From an uncultured bacterium (GTDB taxonomy: Bacteria > Cyanobacteriota > Vampirovibrionia > Obscuribacterales > Obscuribacteraceae): a stretch of DNA of 42,174 bases. The notes below the pieces were generated by a model that worked only from the letters and a program-made list of their open reading frames with translations, made no database searches and was not told the origin of the DNA. Made by a program: the position numbers and the translations under genes. Shown here piece by piece: positions 24,178-33,058 of the stretch (the first letter of the stretch is position 1; the number at the start of each line of letters is the position of its first letter). The stretch covers positions 1 through 42,174 of the forward strand of contig CAJXZK010000009.1 in NCBI GenBank assembly GCA_913063055.1, read 5' to 3'.

Positions 24178-24828
24178 ATGATTTATCGATCTAGAGTTTT
24201 TTCTGCTGCTTGTGCGCGATTAGGAGACTTTTTCGGAACTAGTGAGCCCCGCGAGAATTGGAATACAGAGCATTTCAAAGCCGAAACCTTATTATCTTAT
24301 TTTTTTCGCTTTGTGGCCATTAGTCCTTTTATCGCTGCCGTGCCTGTCGTCTTACTCTTTTTTCCGGCCCTGATGTTCTTTTCTGTATTGGATGCTGCTA
24401 TCTCGCCACCATCTCAGTATTTCGCCAGGGGCACTTGGGTCTGCAATAAAAGCTTAGGTTATCGCGAGAATGCGATAACACTTTGGCTATCTTCGCCTTC
24501 TCTGGCATCTTCTTGCTCGTCGTTTTATCCCCGTGAAAATTACACTGTTAACGTCGTGTTGCCAAAATATAGCGAGGGCTCGACCAGCTTGTGTCGTCAG
24601 CAGTCAATGCTGGGCGCAGAGCCCGTCGCGCAGAATATAGGTAATATGTTCTTCCCTGATTATTTCCCGTGCGGCAATGATTATTCTGCCCCAGACCATT
24701 TTGGCGGTGACGATATTATCCAAAACTTCATTCACGCTTCTGCCGCTCCAATCGGCTTTTGGCTGAGGGAAGGTTCACTTGTGGCCAAAGAGATCTTACT
24801 GACTGGCAAAGTTGGCGGTGCGTCATGA
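24178..24828 (+). CDS. Degenerate head paralog of the VirB6-like giant, copy 1
   Basis: 216 residues starting MIYRSRVFSAACARLG. One transmembrane helix (about 43-73, ISPFIAAVPVVLLFFPALMFF) is followed by a Cys/Ser-containing region and then PVAQNIGNMFFPDYF...HFGGDDIIQNF, a weak match to EAVAQNVEQQLWPDF...FWGDDIISNF in the giant. The LVTQQAEQN part is nearly lost. The stop TGA overlaps the next ATG. It has the conserved leader. It may be an accessory T4SS membrane protein or a decaying duplicate. Confidence 0.6.
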   Translation: MIYRSRVFSAACARLGDFFGTSEPRENWNTEHFKAETLLSYFFRFVAISPFIAAVPVVLLFFPALMFFSVLDAAISPPSQYFARGTWVCNKSLGYRENAITLWLSSPSLASSCSSFYPRENYTVNVVLPKYSEGSTSLCRQQSMLGAEPVAQNIGNMFFPDYFPCGNDYSAPDHFGGDDIIQNFIHASAAPIGFWLREGSLVAKEILLTGKVGGAS

Positions 24829-25511
24829 TTTATAGAACGAGGCGATTTTCTGCAGCTGTGGCGAAATCGAAAAAACATATTTGCTATGGCCGACCCTCTG
24901 CGGTCTATTTCAGCAACGAGAAAGAATTGATTCGCATGCTGGCAATAGCTTTTCTGTTTTGCTTTCTTGTGTTCTCCTTTGACGGGTTGCGCCTTGGAAT
25001 AAAGTTTGCACTTTGTGGCGGTTCACGTTCAGTGGAGAGATCGCCAACTGAAGCTCCTGTTGAAGAGATTGATGCGCCCTTGCCTCAACCGGCCTTTGAT
25101 ACCGTCATTGGACCTCCGGTTGCGACAAACTTGGTGACCCAGCAAGCCGAACAAAATAGCGAGGCTGTGGCTCAAAATATCGAGCAACAGTTTTGGCCTG
25201 AATTTGGTGCATATAACGACACCTATGAAGGCTTGAGCTCATTTGGTGGTGATGACATCGTCTCCAATTTTTTCGCCTATATTTGGCAGCTAGTTGCGAA
25301 ATGGATAGGTGACTTTATGTCTCACTGGAGAGGTATATTTGGTTTACCTGCCCTCTTCGCGCTGGATAGCTACCGCCGCTTACTCTTTAGCCGTCCTGCA
25401 TGGAAGAAGAAATTGAAGATAAACTCAGCGAACGCGCGACCCACCGTGATCCTTTTGTTCAGTCGGCGCGCCTGGCGGCAATGGCGGGGTAATTCTCGCT
25501 GGCTAACCTAG
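24825..25511 (+). CDS. Head paralog of the VirB6-like giant, copy 2
   Basis: 228 residues from ATG 24825, which overlaps the previous stop (ATGA). It starts MIYRTRRFSAAVAKS, like copy 1, and the 20 bases around both ATGs are identical (GGCGGTGCGTCATGATTTAT). After a transmembrane helix (LAIAFLFCFLVFSF) it carries the full motif LVTQQAEQNSEAVAQNIEQQ, then FWPEFGAYNDTYEGLSSFGG and DDIVSNFFAYIWQL, very close to the giant. The similarity stops near FMSHW, and the basic tail (residues about 180-228) is unrelated. Function unknown. Confidence 0.65.
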   Translation: MIYRTRRFSAAVAKSKKHICYGRPSAVYFSNEKELIRMLAIAFLFCFLVFSFDGLRLGIKFALCGGSRSVERSPTEAPVEEIDAPLPQPAFDTVIGPPVATNLVTQQAEQNSEAVAQNIEQQFWPEFGAYNDTYEGLSSFGGDDIVSNFFAYIWQLVAKWIGDFMSHWRGIFGLPALFALDSYRRLLFSRPAWKKKLKINSANARPTVILLFSRRAWRQWRGNSRWLT

Positions 25512-25541
25512 ATAACAGTGAAAAACTGGTAGTGGAACGGT

Positions 25542-25579
25542 TGCTCAAATTACTCAGGTTCGCTCAAACTACTCATGTT
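25542..25579. repeat. 19-bp imperfect tandem repeat
   Basis: TGCTCAAATTACTCAGGTT at 25542-25560 and CGCTCAAACTACTCATGTT at 25561-25579 agree at 16 of 19 bases, followed by a further CGCT. Confidence 0.8.
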
Positions 25580-25584
25580 CGCTG

Positions 25585-25631
25585 TTCCAAACTTGACTCA
25601 TTTTCCTAGCAAAAATGAGTCAAGTTTGGAA
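25585..25631. repeat. Perfect 20-bp inverted repeat
   Basis: Arms 25585-25604 (TTCCAAACTTGACTCATTTT) and 25612-25631 are exact complements around the 7-base loop CCTAGCA. No T run follows on either strand, so a normal terminator is not clear. It could be a transcription block, an operator or a transposon relic. Confidence 0.93.
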
Positions 25632-25749
25632 TTGCCTCAAAGAACATCCATAGCAATTTTATATGGCGACTGTGACTGGATATTCGGTCTATATGCCTTG
25701 CCTGTTCGAAATGCGTGAACTTGGCGAATTCTTTTAATTTCCGGCGTCA

Positions 25750-25882
25750 AGGATGGGGAAGACCGTGCTGTCAAAACCTTCCTAGCGCAGTAAATTAGAG
25801 TCGAGGATAGCTCTTGGTTTCAGCTCAAGTTTTCAAATCGAGTTTGCCGTTCCTCTTTTTCTTTTTCCATGGTGGTGGCAGT
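25750..25882 (+). promoter_or_regulatory. Conserved leader element, copy 2
   Basis: Begins AGGATGGGGAAGACCGTG and ends TTTTTCTTTTTCCATGGTGG plus TGGCAGT before the ATG. It is longer than copies 1 and 3 by about 37 bases, an insertion in the middle. Confidence 0.78.
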
Positions 25883-27037
25883 ATGTCTAATCGCGCTAAA
25901 TTTCTCGTGCCTTACTCTGCCCAACTACCGGCGAATCAGAAGTCTAAATCTGGCATGCGACTATTTCAAGTTGTGGTCGGTGTCCTTATTGCTGGGGCGT
26001 ATCTATGCGTTGTGGCTGTCCCAGTGATATTGCTGTTGGCAGATTTTTCCTGCAGAGAAGTGCGGGTTACTGCTCCTGAGCCCGCTGTTAAGCCCATCCC
26101 TGAACAGGCGAAATTCGTCCCAAGCAAAGCCAAGAGCGTAAATCTTGTCACTGAACAGGCCGAGCAGAATAGAGAAGCTGTTGCCCAGAATGTCGAGCAG
26201 CAGCTTTGGCCTGATTTTGCTTCTTACAATGAAACCTATCAAGGAACTAACTGTTATTGGAGTGAACCAGTCATCCGTTTGCATGACTGTTGGTCAATTC
26301 TCCAAGTCGCTACAACTATTTTTGCATGTGGAATTTTCGCCCTCTTGCAAATGTCTAAGGTTCAACAGTCACTCAGATTTATCCGACGCCGCATTGCCTT
26401 TCAACTTGGTTTTACTTCCCGCGGCGGCTCTGGGGCCTTCCGTAGAGGACGCAAAGGCCAAATCTCATACCTGACAAAACACTTTTTTGACCGGCAGTTG
26501 GTACGCGTTGCACTTTGTTTAATCATGATTGCCCCCGTTGCCACGGTCTTTTGTCTTAGCGAATCTGCTCGCCCAATGCAGTCAGCAATCGATCAACAGT
26601 CGCTAGCGTCCGCAAATTGGCTTCCTTGGAGTGTTAATCAATACAAGTACAGCGATTTTGTCGGTGATTGGCAATCCTCCCCATACGGCAATGCCTCAGC
26701 TGCAGCCCATCTGGCGCAGGTCGATTGGCCAGGCGTTTGCCTTCATGTAGCCACTGTTCTCTGGGCTATTTTGACTGAGTGGCGCTTGGTCGTTCCCATG
26801 GTGCTGATACTTCTATTCTTCCGCTCTGCGCGGCAGGCAAAAGTAACTGGGCATCGGTCCAATCTTAAGCAAAATTTGCGCCAGCTTAGCCAATATTTTG
26901 TGCCGGTAGTGCACCGGTTCCTACCTGCCAAGCAGGGTGTGCGGCAAGTGGCCAGCGCGCCTATTTTGAGAATTTCTGGCAAACAGCAGCGTTTCGCTCA
27001 ATGGAAAATAAAAATCAAACAGCGCGCACTACATTAA
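25883..27037 (+). CDS. Two-domain head paralog of the VirB6-like giant, copy 3
   Basis: 384 residues from ATG 25883, chosen because the leader's GGTGGTGG sits just upstream as in the other copies; the frame is open to a TTG at 25814. The first half has a transmembrane helix (LFQVVVGVLIAGAYLCVVAVPVILLL), then LVTEQAEQNREAVAQNVEQQ and LWPDFASYNETYQG. The second half repeats the layout more weakly: RQLVRVALCLIMIAPVATVF resembles the giant's KQLIALVAVFMLVAPFAFSI, and a YKYSDFVGDW region follows. A basic tail ends it. It looks like an internal duplication of the head domain. Confidence 0.65.
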   Translation: MSNRAKFLVPYSAQLPANQKSKSGMRLFQVVVGVLIAGAYLCVVAVPVILLLADFSCREVRVTAPEPAVKPIPEQAKFVPSKAKSVNLVTEQAEQNREAVAQNVEQQLWPDFASYNETYQGTNCYWSEPVIRLHDCWSILQVATTIFACGIFALLQMSKVQQSLRFIRRRIAFQLGFTSRGGSGAFRRGRKGQISYLTKHFFDRQLVRVALCLIMIAPVATVFCLSESARPMQSAIDQQSLASANWLPWSVNQYKYSDFVGDWQSSPYGNASAAAHLAQVDWPGVCLHVATVLWAILTEWRLVVPMVLILLFFRSARQAKVTGHRSNLKQNLRQLSQYFVPVVHRFLPAKQGVRQVASAPILRISGKQQRFAQWKIKIKQRALH

Positions 27038-27124
27038 ATGCCTTCGAATTGCCCTCGAAGTGCCATCTAGTTGCCCTCGAATTGCCCTTGAGTGGCACAT
27101 AAATTTCGCAAGATTTTCCCTCTA

Positions 27125-27220
27125 GGATGGGAAAGACCGTGCTCCCAAAAGCATCTAAGCAAGCTTAAAGTATTGTCAGGAAATTATTTCATTCCTTTTT
27201 TCTTTTGTTGGTGGTGAATT
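27125..27220 (+). promoter_or_regulatory. Conserved leader element, copy 3
   Basis: Begins GGATGGGAAAGACCGTG, has GCTTAAAGTA and GGAAAT as in copy 1, then CCTTTTTTCTTTT and GGTGGTG before the ATG. It fronts the giant VirB6-like gene. Confidence 0.8.
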
Positions 27221-30200
27221 ATGTTCGAATCTGAGCGCATGAGAAATGTTGCCAAAAGGCTTAACAGGACATTAAAAGATGGCTGTTTTGCCCGCAGAAT
27301 GGGAATAACCACACTGACAGGATTTTATATTGGCACTACAGTGTTGCTTAAGAGATACGCTCACCAGAGTGTATTTGGTCTGAATTACCTTTCTTTCTTC
27401 TGCAAGCAGTCAACAGTGGATAACGGAAACACCTTAACTAACCTCAAATATCGCTTTCACAAGCAATTAATCGCGCTGGTAGCAGTTTTCATGCTCGTAG
27501 CGCCTTTTGCATTTTCAATTGCTGCTGTGGCGCAAACTTCGGTTCCTTCGCCTGGTGACGACTTTGTAAGCCCTAATGCTGGCGACCCCAGCCAAGGTGC
27601 TAGTCAAACACAGGCAACCGCGCAGAATATTTATGATGCTCCTGGCCAAACCAATTTGGTGACACAACAGGCCGAGCAGAACACCGAGGCTGTGGCTCAA
27701 AACGTCGAGCAACAGTTGTGGCCCGATTTTGGTGCTTATAACGACACCTACCAAGGTTTGAGTGCATTCTGGGGAGATGACATCATCTCTAACTTCTTCG
27801 CCAACATCGGTCAGCTGATCGGTAAGTGGTTAAGTGAATTTATCAATGGTTGGGTAGCCGACGCTGTGCAGTTCTTGACTGGCTTCTTGCGCATCTTCGT
27901 GCTTAACCCCAATATCGCCGTCAACGGTCTCAGCACTACTCCTGGTGGTCAGGGTGCAGCTGTTGATGATATTTCGCCTTATGTTCGTCAAGGTGCCGAC
28001 ATCATGTACGGCATCGCTGTAGACCTTTTGCTCTTGCTCTTCATTCTATGTATTTGGAAGTACTGGGCTGATGCTGCCATCCGCGGCAGTGGCAACATGA
28101 TGGGTGCTGTTGGTCGTTTGATCTTCACTGCTGGTCTGCTGCTTGCTTGGCCTACAATTTACGCTTTTGAAATTCAGATCACCAACGAGATGATCAAGGC
28201 CCTTTACTTTAACTCGGCCGACCAGGTCGCCATGCTTGATGCGGCTATGGCTGCAGCGGTGAAAGGTGGTTTGGTTGCTGGTGCTGGTTTGTTGGCTAAT
28301 GCCACAGCTCCCGTAGCTGGTCAGGTATTAGGTGGCATTCTCGGTGGTGGCGCTGGCGGTATTGTTTTAGGAACAGTAGGTACCCTGGTTGCCTTCGTTG
28401 GCTTGATTATCTATCTAGTATTGGGCGGCATTCTCATTGCTGAGCTTATCTATATTCTTGTGCTCAAAGCGATTCAGACCGCTTTGCTCACTGCTCAATA
28501 TATGTTTGCTCCACTGTTCTTGGTCTTCTTTGCCTTGCCTGATACCGAAAATGTCTGCTCTGGCTTTGTCCGCTCATTTGTTGAAGTGAGCTTGTGGACA
28601 TTCGTCTGGGTTGGCATGCTTAAGATCATGGTGATTGTGGTCTTATCTGACTTCAACCCATGGGGCAAAATTGTCATGGCCGTGGGCGTATTGCAGCTGA
28701 TGATTCAGGTGCCTTCGTTCTTAGCTCGGGCGCAAATTTCGCCAATGTCTGACTTTATTTCTGCTGGTTTGATCACCGGTGGATTGCTTTCAGGTGGTAA
28801 AGCTTTGGGTGGAATGCTCGGCGATCGGGCTAAGCACTTTGCCAATGCCGTAGGTAACTTCGGTTATGCTGGAGCCAAGGGCGCACCTAAATCTCAAGGT
28901 GTTGAACTTAATGGCTTGTCTAATGATGTTGCCAATCCTGGACTGTTGAAAGATATTCGTGGCGCTGCTGCTACTGGCAAAGTTGATGGACCGGGTGGTA
29001 AAGGTAAGGGTCCTGGAACTGGTGGTCTTGGTCCCGATGGTAAACCAATTAAGCCGCCAGAAGGTCCAAAAGGTCCAAAAGATGGTAAGGGAACTGGCTT
29101 GGGTCCTGACGGTAAGCCGCTCAATCCTGCCGACGCTGCTAACAAAGCTTCAGACAAGAGTGCTCCTGGCACCGATGCTGGTGTGGTTCCTCCTGGTTCT
29201 AAACCAGTAACTCCTGCAAGTGGAACTGCCGATGCCTTGGCTAGTGCTGCTAAGACTGGTGCTGGTGTCGCTATTGGCGCTGGCGTTGTGGGCGCTGGTA
29301 TGGCCGCTCTGGGGACGAATGCCGGTCTTAATGCCGCTAACAAAGATGCTGCAGCCGCCAATGCTAATAATGGTATGGGTGAGCAAGCTAGCAAAGATTT
29401 GAGTACTGCTGATGCTGCTAAAGCCGCCGCCGCTGCTGCTGGTAGTCTAGTTAATGCTGCCGGTAACTTGACCGATAAGAATGGCAAAGAGTTGCTCGAT
29501 GCAAAAGGTCAACCTATTAAGGCTGGAGTTACCGCTCCTCCCGCTGCCTCTGGTAAAGCTGGCGAAGTCGTTAAAGATCAAGCTACTGTCACTGGCAAAA
29601 TTGTCGATCCGAAAGCTGACGGTAAGGCAACAGATGCAACTGCCAAGGGTAAAGACCTGGCATCAGGCATCAACCCTGCTGACATAGCCAAGGGTGCGGC
29701 CGTTGGCGCTGGTCTTGGAGCTACTTTGAAGGCTGCTGGCGATGAAGTAGAAGTTACTGGCCAAGGCGATGACGCCAGTAAGGCTGTGGCTTCATCTGTG
29801 GTGCCTGGTCTGAAGATGGCTGGCAGTGGTACCCCTGGTGCGCCTGGGTCTAACCTCAATGCCGATGGATCCGTCAAGACCACTGTTGATGCTGGTAAGG
29901 GCGGCACTGGTAAACCGCTTGATGCGGCTAAAGGTGAAACCAATGTTGTGCCTAAACCAGGGGCGAATCCTGTCACTGCAGCTGGCGATAAGTCGGTAAT
30001 TCCTCCAATCAACTCTTCTCAATTGGCCGCTGTCACTGGCAGTGTTGCCACTGGTAAAGGTACCGACCCAACTACAGCGATTGTCGCTGGTGAAGAAGTA
30101 CTCAACCCCGCTGATCCTGGTGCCCCTGTTGTCGCCAATGCCAAAGAAGGTACTTTCAATAACAAGCCGAATACGGCTTCTACTGTAGCCACCGCTGCCA

Positions 30201-32932
30201 CCGCAGCTGCTGCCACTGTTGCTGCTACCCAAGCTCTTAAAAATGCTGGTGTCACTCCTCCTGGTCAAGTGACAACCGATGTTAATGGTAAGGTCGTGGG
30301 TACTACGGCAAATCCAGCTGGAACTACTCCAGTAACTGGCCAGCCTGGTGTTGTTGCTCCTAACATGCAATCGGCTAACACCACACCACCGGTAGCCAAT
30401 GCTGGCAATTCGCTAGTCAATGCTGAGTTGGTAGAAGAGGCCGCTGTTGCTGGCGCCGCAGGCGCTGTAGCTGCTAATGCCATCAGACCAATGGGCACAG
30501 TCAATTCTGCTAACAGCGCTAACAACGGCAAAGTTGATGGCGTCAATACAACTGGCACAGTGACTGGTCGAGTAATTCCTCCTGTTTCTGGTCAGCCTGG
30601 CGCTACTGTCAACACTGGCACCGTCAATGTCACTCCTGGTGCTAACAGAGGAGTTACTCCACCTGTTGCTACGCCAACACAGTTCACAACCACTGCTGGT
30701 GGTACTGGTGGTGCTCCACCTGTCAATGGCGCTCAGACTGCTAGCTTCGCTGGTGGTGACGGCGGTGATGGTGATGATGGTAGTGGCGGCGGAGGCGGTG
30801 GTGGAACACCCCAAGGTGGTCCTGCTGCTCAACCAAGTCTGCCCAATGCTCCTGGTCAGAAAGCCTCTATGTTCGATGGCTATATGCAAGCTGGTTACAG
30901 ACACGTTCCTTACCGGGTTGCTGCAGCTGCAATCAGATTGGCACAAGGTGCAACTCTTGGTGTGTCGCGTAGTGGTAAGCCTGAGAACGTCTATGACAAC
31001 CAGGGCCACCTGATGCACATCCGTACCGGAGAAGGTGCTTCTGATGAGCAGAAAGGTATGCAAATCATGGCCGGTGCTTATGGCGAATTGATGAGCACTG
31101 ACGCTGAAGCTTATGACGCGGCCAGACAGTCATCTATTGATGCTGGCGAGCACAAGCCAAAAGGTATGATGCAGAGAGCTGCTGCTGGTATCTTGGCGTA
31201 TAACGGTAGTTCATGGACGCAAACTGCTGCTGCTAAGCAGAGCTTCGCTCGTTCTATGGCTAAGCATGCTGCTCTTGGTTCACAAGCTTATATTAACGGT
31301 GAAGAAGGCAACGCTTACACTGAGCACTTGGTCAACAGATATGGCCCGATGAGTGAAGACCAGCAAGCTTGGGCTGCTCACATCATGACTAGCACTGATT
31401 CACCTGAATCAGGATGGAGCTGGAGAATGGGTCCTGCCACTGAAGCTCTGATCCAAAGCGGTCTGCCGATCACTCCTTGTAACAGAGCCGTAGCTGCTAA
31501 CCAAAGCGTGCTCAAAGCTCAGCCATGGCTGCGTGGTGCGACCATCCGTGGTGGCGCTGATTATATGCAAGCTAGAGCTGCTGCCGAAATTCCTGAGGGT
31601 ACAAACGGTCTGGTACAAGATGCCTGGTACGGTAACCGTGCACAAGCTATGCCTGCTGAAGTTGTGCAGACTTTGGGCGCCCTGGCCCAGGCTGGTATCG
31701 TGGATGATAATAATGTATCTGTATGCCGTGACTTCAATACTGTTGACCAAGTGGCTTCTATGGTCGGTGCTAACGCCAGACCTGAAGATTATGTCGGTGC
31801 CTACAATTCGTTGAGAGGCGGCAACGTTGTTATGGCCAACTTGCAGCGCTCCTTCGGTGGAGGAGGCGGCGGCGGTGGCGGCGGCAACATGAATCTTGGC
31901 GGCGTCAACATCGGTGGTGGTGGTGGCAGCGGCGGTGGTGGTGGCAACGTTGCCCCTCCAGTGCTCGGTGGTGTCACTATGTCTGGTGGTGGCGGCGGAT
32001 ACACAGGTGGTGGCGGAACGGCTGACGTTGACCTATTCCTTGATGGTCCATCAGCTGGTGCTGGCAGCATCAATCCTAATGCTATTCCTCTGCCTAACAA
32101 TCTACCGACTATGCAAGGCGGTCCAATTACGGTTAACTCCCGTATACAACCACCAAGCAATCAAGGTGGCAGCAATCTTGGCAATCTGGGCTCGGTCAAG
32201 TTGCCTGGTGGCTCGGTTGGCTCATCTGCTGGCCAAATCCAGATCGGTAGAGTTGATGGTGGCAATAGTGGTGGCAGTGGTAGCTTGCCTGCCGAAAATG
32301 TCTCTATTGATATTGAACAGTCTGTCTCTGGTCAAGTTGTTGACTACGGTGGCGCTGCTCAATCGGCTGTTGCCAGCGCAGTCAGTCAGTTTGGTGGCTC
32401 GCAGAATTTGGTCAAGCAAGTTGTTGCTGATCTCAGAGCCAATGGTATGGATTGGAAACAGATCTTTGACCCTTCCAAAGATGATTCTGACCCTGGTAAG
32501 TACCAGATGCTAGAAACTGCTGTACAAGCCTATTCACAGAACCCTAGCTCGATGCCAGCTGTGGCTGTCGCTGCCAGTGCTGTCGGTGCTTCTAATGTAT
32601 CGACCAGTGACGTGCAAGTTGTTCAATCGATGATGGACGCCGATCCTAGATGGCAAGCTAACAATATAGACTACGGCTCTGTCTATACTGCTAGGGCCAT
32701 TGTTGAAGCACACAGACAAGATCCACAAACCTACGGCGATCCTTACCTGACCAAGGATTATGTCGACTCCGTTCGTCAAGATCCACGGTTTGTGCCTAGA
32801 CCAGTGCCTGTTCGCAACGCTGTTGGACAAGTGGCAAGATACGACCAATCGCCTGTGCCAAAAGATCGTTTGGTCAAGCGCATGATGGAACGTATGTTTG
32901 GTCAAGATGGTTTCAACAACGGTAACGGCTAA
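27221..32932 (+). CDS. Giant VirB6/TrbL-like membrane protein with long low-complexity region
   Basis: 1903 residues. Residues 1-85 are basic; a hydrophobic segment (about 87-107, ALVAVFMLVAPFAFSIAAVA) precedes the head motif (145-180, LVTQQAEQNTEAVAQNVEQQ then LWPDFGAYNDTYQG). Residues about 255-515 hold six or more transmembrane helices (YGIAVDLLLLLFILCIW, LVAFVGLIIYLVLGGILIAELIYILVL, SLWTFVWVGMLKIMVIVVL), a VirB6/TrbL-type pore core. Residues about 580-1200 are Ala/Gly/Pro/Thr-rich, with GPDGKPI repeats. A compact, probably folded part (about 1210-1540) is followed by a poly-Gly stretch and a charged end. It likely forms the T4SS inner-membrane channel with a long secreted or surface part. 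VirB6 is inferred from topology and neighbours. Confidence 0.75.
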   Translation: MFESERMRNVAKRLNRTLKDGCFARRMGITTLTGFYIGTTVLLKRYAHQSVFGLNYLSFFCKQSTVDNGNTLTNLKYRFHKQLIALVAVFMLVAPFAFSIAAVAQTSVPSPGDDFVSPNAGDPSQGASQTQATAQNIYDAPGQTNLVTQQAEQNTEAVAQNVEQQLWPDFGAYNDTYQGLSAFWGDDIISNFFANIGQLIGKWLSEFINGWVADAVQFLTGFLRIFVLNPNIAVNGLSTTPGGQGAAVDDISPYVRQGADIMYGIAVDLLLLLFILCIWKYWADAAIRGSGNMMGAVGRLIFTAGLLLAWPTIYAFEIQITNEMIKALYFNSADQVAMLDAAMAAAVKGGLVAGAGLLANATAPVAGQVLGGILGGGAGGIVLGTVGTLVAFVGLIIYLVLGGILIAELIYILVLKAIQTALLTAQYMFAPLFLVFFALPDTENVCSGFVRSFVEVSLWTFVWVGMLKIMVIVVLSDFNPWGKIVMAVGVLQLMIQVPSFLARAQISPMSDFISAGLITGGLLSGGKALGGMLGDRAKHFANAVGNFGYAGAKGAPKSQGVELNGLSNDVANPGLLKDIRGAAATGKVDGPGGKGKGPGTGGLGPDGKPIKPPEGPKGPKDGKGTGLGPDGKPLNPADAANKASDKSAPGTDAGVVPPGSKPVTPASGTADALASAAKTGAGVAIGAGVVGAGMAALGTNAGLNAANKDAAAANANNGMGEQASKDLSTADAAKAAAAAAGSLVNAAGNLTDKNGKELLDAKGQPIKAGVTAPPAASGKAGEVVKDQATVTGKIVDPKADGKATDATAKGKDLASGINPADIAKGAAVGAGLGATLKAAGDEVEVTGQGDDASKAVASSVVPGLKMAGSGTPGAPGSNLNADGSVKTTVDAGKGGTGKPLDAAKGETNVVPKPGANPVTAAGDKSVIPPINSSQLAAVTGSVATGKGTDPTTAIVAGEEVLNPADPGAPVVANAKEGTFNNKPNTASTVATAATAAAATVAATQALKNAGVTPPGQVTTDVNGKVVGTTANPAGTTPVTGQPGVVAPNMQSANTTPPVANAGNSLVNAELVEEAAVAGAAGAVAANAIRPMGTVNSANSANNGKVDGVNTTGTVTGRVIPPVSGQPGATVNTGTVNVTPGANRGVTPPVATPTQFTTTAGGTGGAPPVNGAQTASFAGGDGGDGDDGSGGGGGGGTPQGGPAAQPSLPNAPGQKASMFDGYMQAGYRHVPYRVAAAAIRLAQGATLGVSRSGKPENVYDNQGHLMHIRTGEGASDEQKGMQIMAGAYGELMSTDAEAYDAARQSSIDAGEHKPKGMMQRAAAGILAYNGSSWTQTAAAKQSFARSMAKHAALGSQAYINGEEGNAYTEHLVNRYGPMSEDQQAWAAHIMTSTDSPESGWSWRMGPATEALIQSGLPITPCNRAVAANQSVLKAQPWLRGATIRGGADYMQARAAAEIPEGTNGLVQDAWYGNRAQAMPAEVVQTLGALAQAGIVDDNNVSVCRDFNTVDQVASMVGANARPEDYVGAYNSLRGGNVVMANLQRSFGGGGGGGGGGNMNLGGVNIGGGGGSGGGGGNVAPPVLGGVTMSGGGGGYTGGGGTADVDLFLDGPSAGAGSINPNAIPLPNNLPTMQGGPITVNSRIQPPSNQGGSNLGNLGSVKLPGGSVGSSAGQIQIGRVDGGNSGGSGSLPAENVSIDIEQSVSGQVVDYGGAAQSAVASAVSQFGGSQNLVKQVVADLRANGMDWKQIFDPSKDDSDPGKYQMLETAVQAYSQNPSSMPAVAVAASAVGASNVSTSDVQVVQSMMDADPRWQANNIDYGSVYTARAIVEAHRQDPQTYGDPYLTKDYVDSVRQDPRFVPRPVPVRNAVGQVARYDQSPVPKDRLVKRMMERMFGQDGFNNGNG

Positions 32933-33058
32933 GCTAATATAGATAGTCTCTGGCGCATTAAAATGACGCGCCAGGGCCTTAGGCCTATACTTGTGACTGC
33001 AAATATACTTACATCTACAACAAGACTCGCCGCCCGGTGCGGCTGATAATAAAAAGCT

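Larger units (their letters stand above)
25512..25749. other. Intergenic region with repeats before leader copy 2
   Basis: Contains two 19-bp tandem units and a 20-bp perfect inverted repeat, both listed separately. A T-rich segment and TTTTAATTT follow near 25730. No gene is credible here. Confidence 0.6.

Noticed and set aside
25400-25492. 30-residue ORF (MEEEIEDKLSERATHRDPFV...) inside the tail of head paralog 2
   Set aside because: No ribosome site, and it lies in another frame of an existing gene. It could mark a frameshifted tail but is too short to judge.
24083-27141. Cyclic-di-GMP or other known riboswitch in the repeated leader
   Set aside because: I could not match the conserved blocks or pairing of any class I know, and the stems differ among the three copies.
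28894-31063. Long minus-strand ORFs of about 190-216 residues inside the giant gene
   Set aside because: They mirror the low-complexity Ala/Gly/Pro/Thr codons of the plus-strand gene and contain no ribosome site or family motif.
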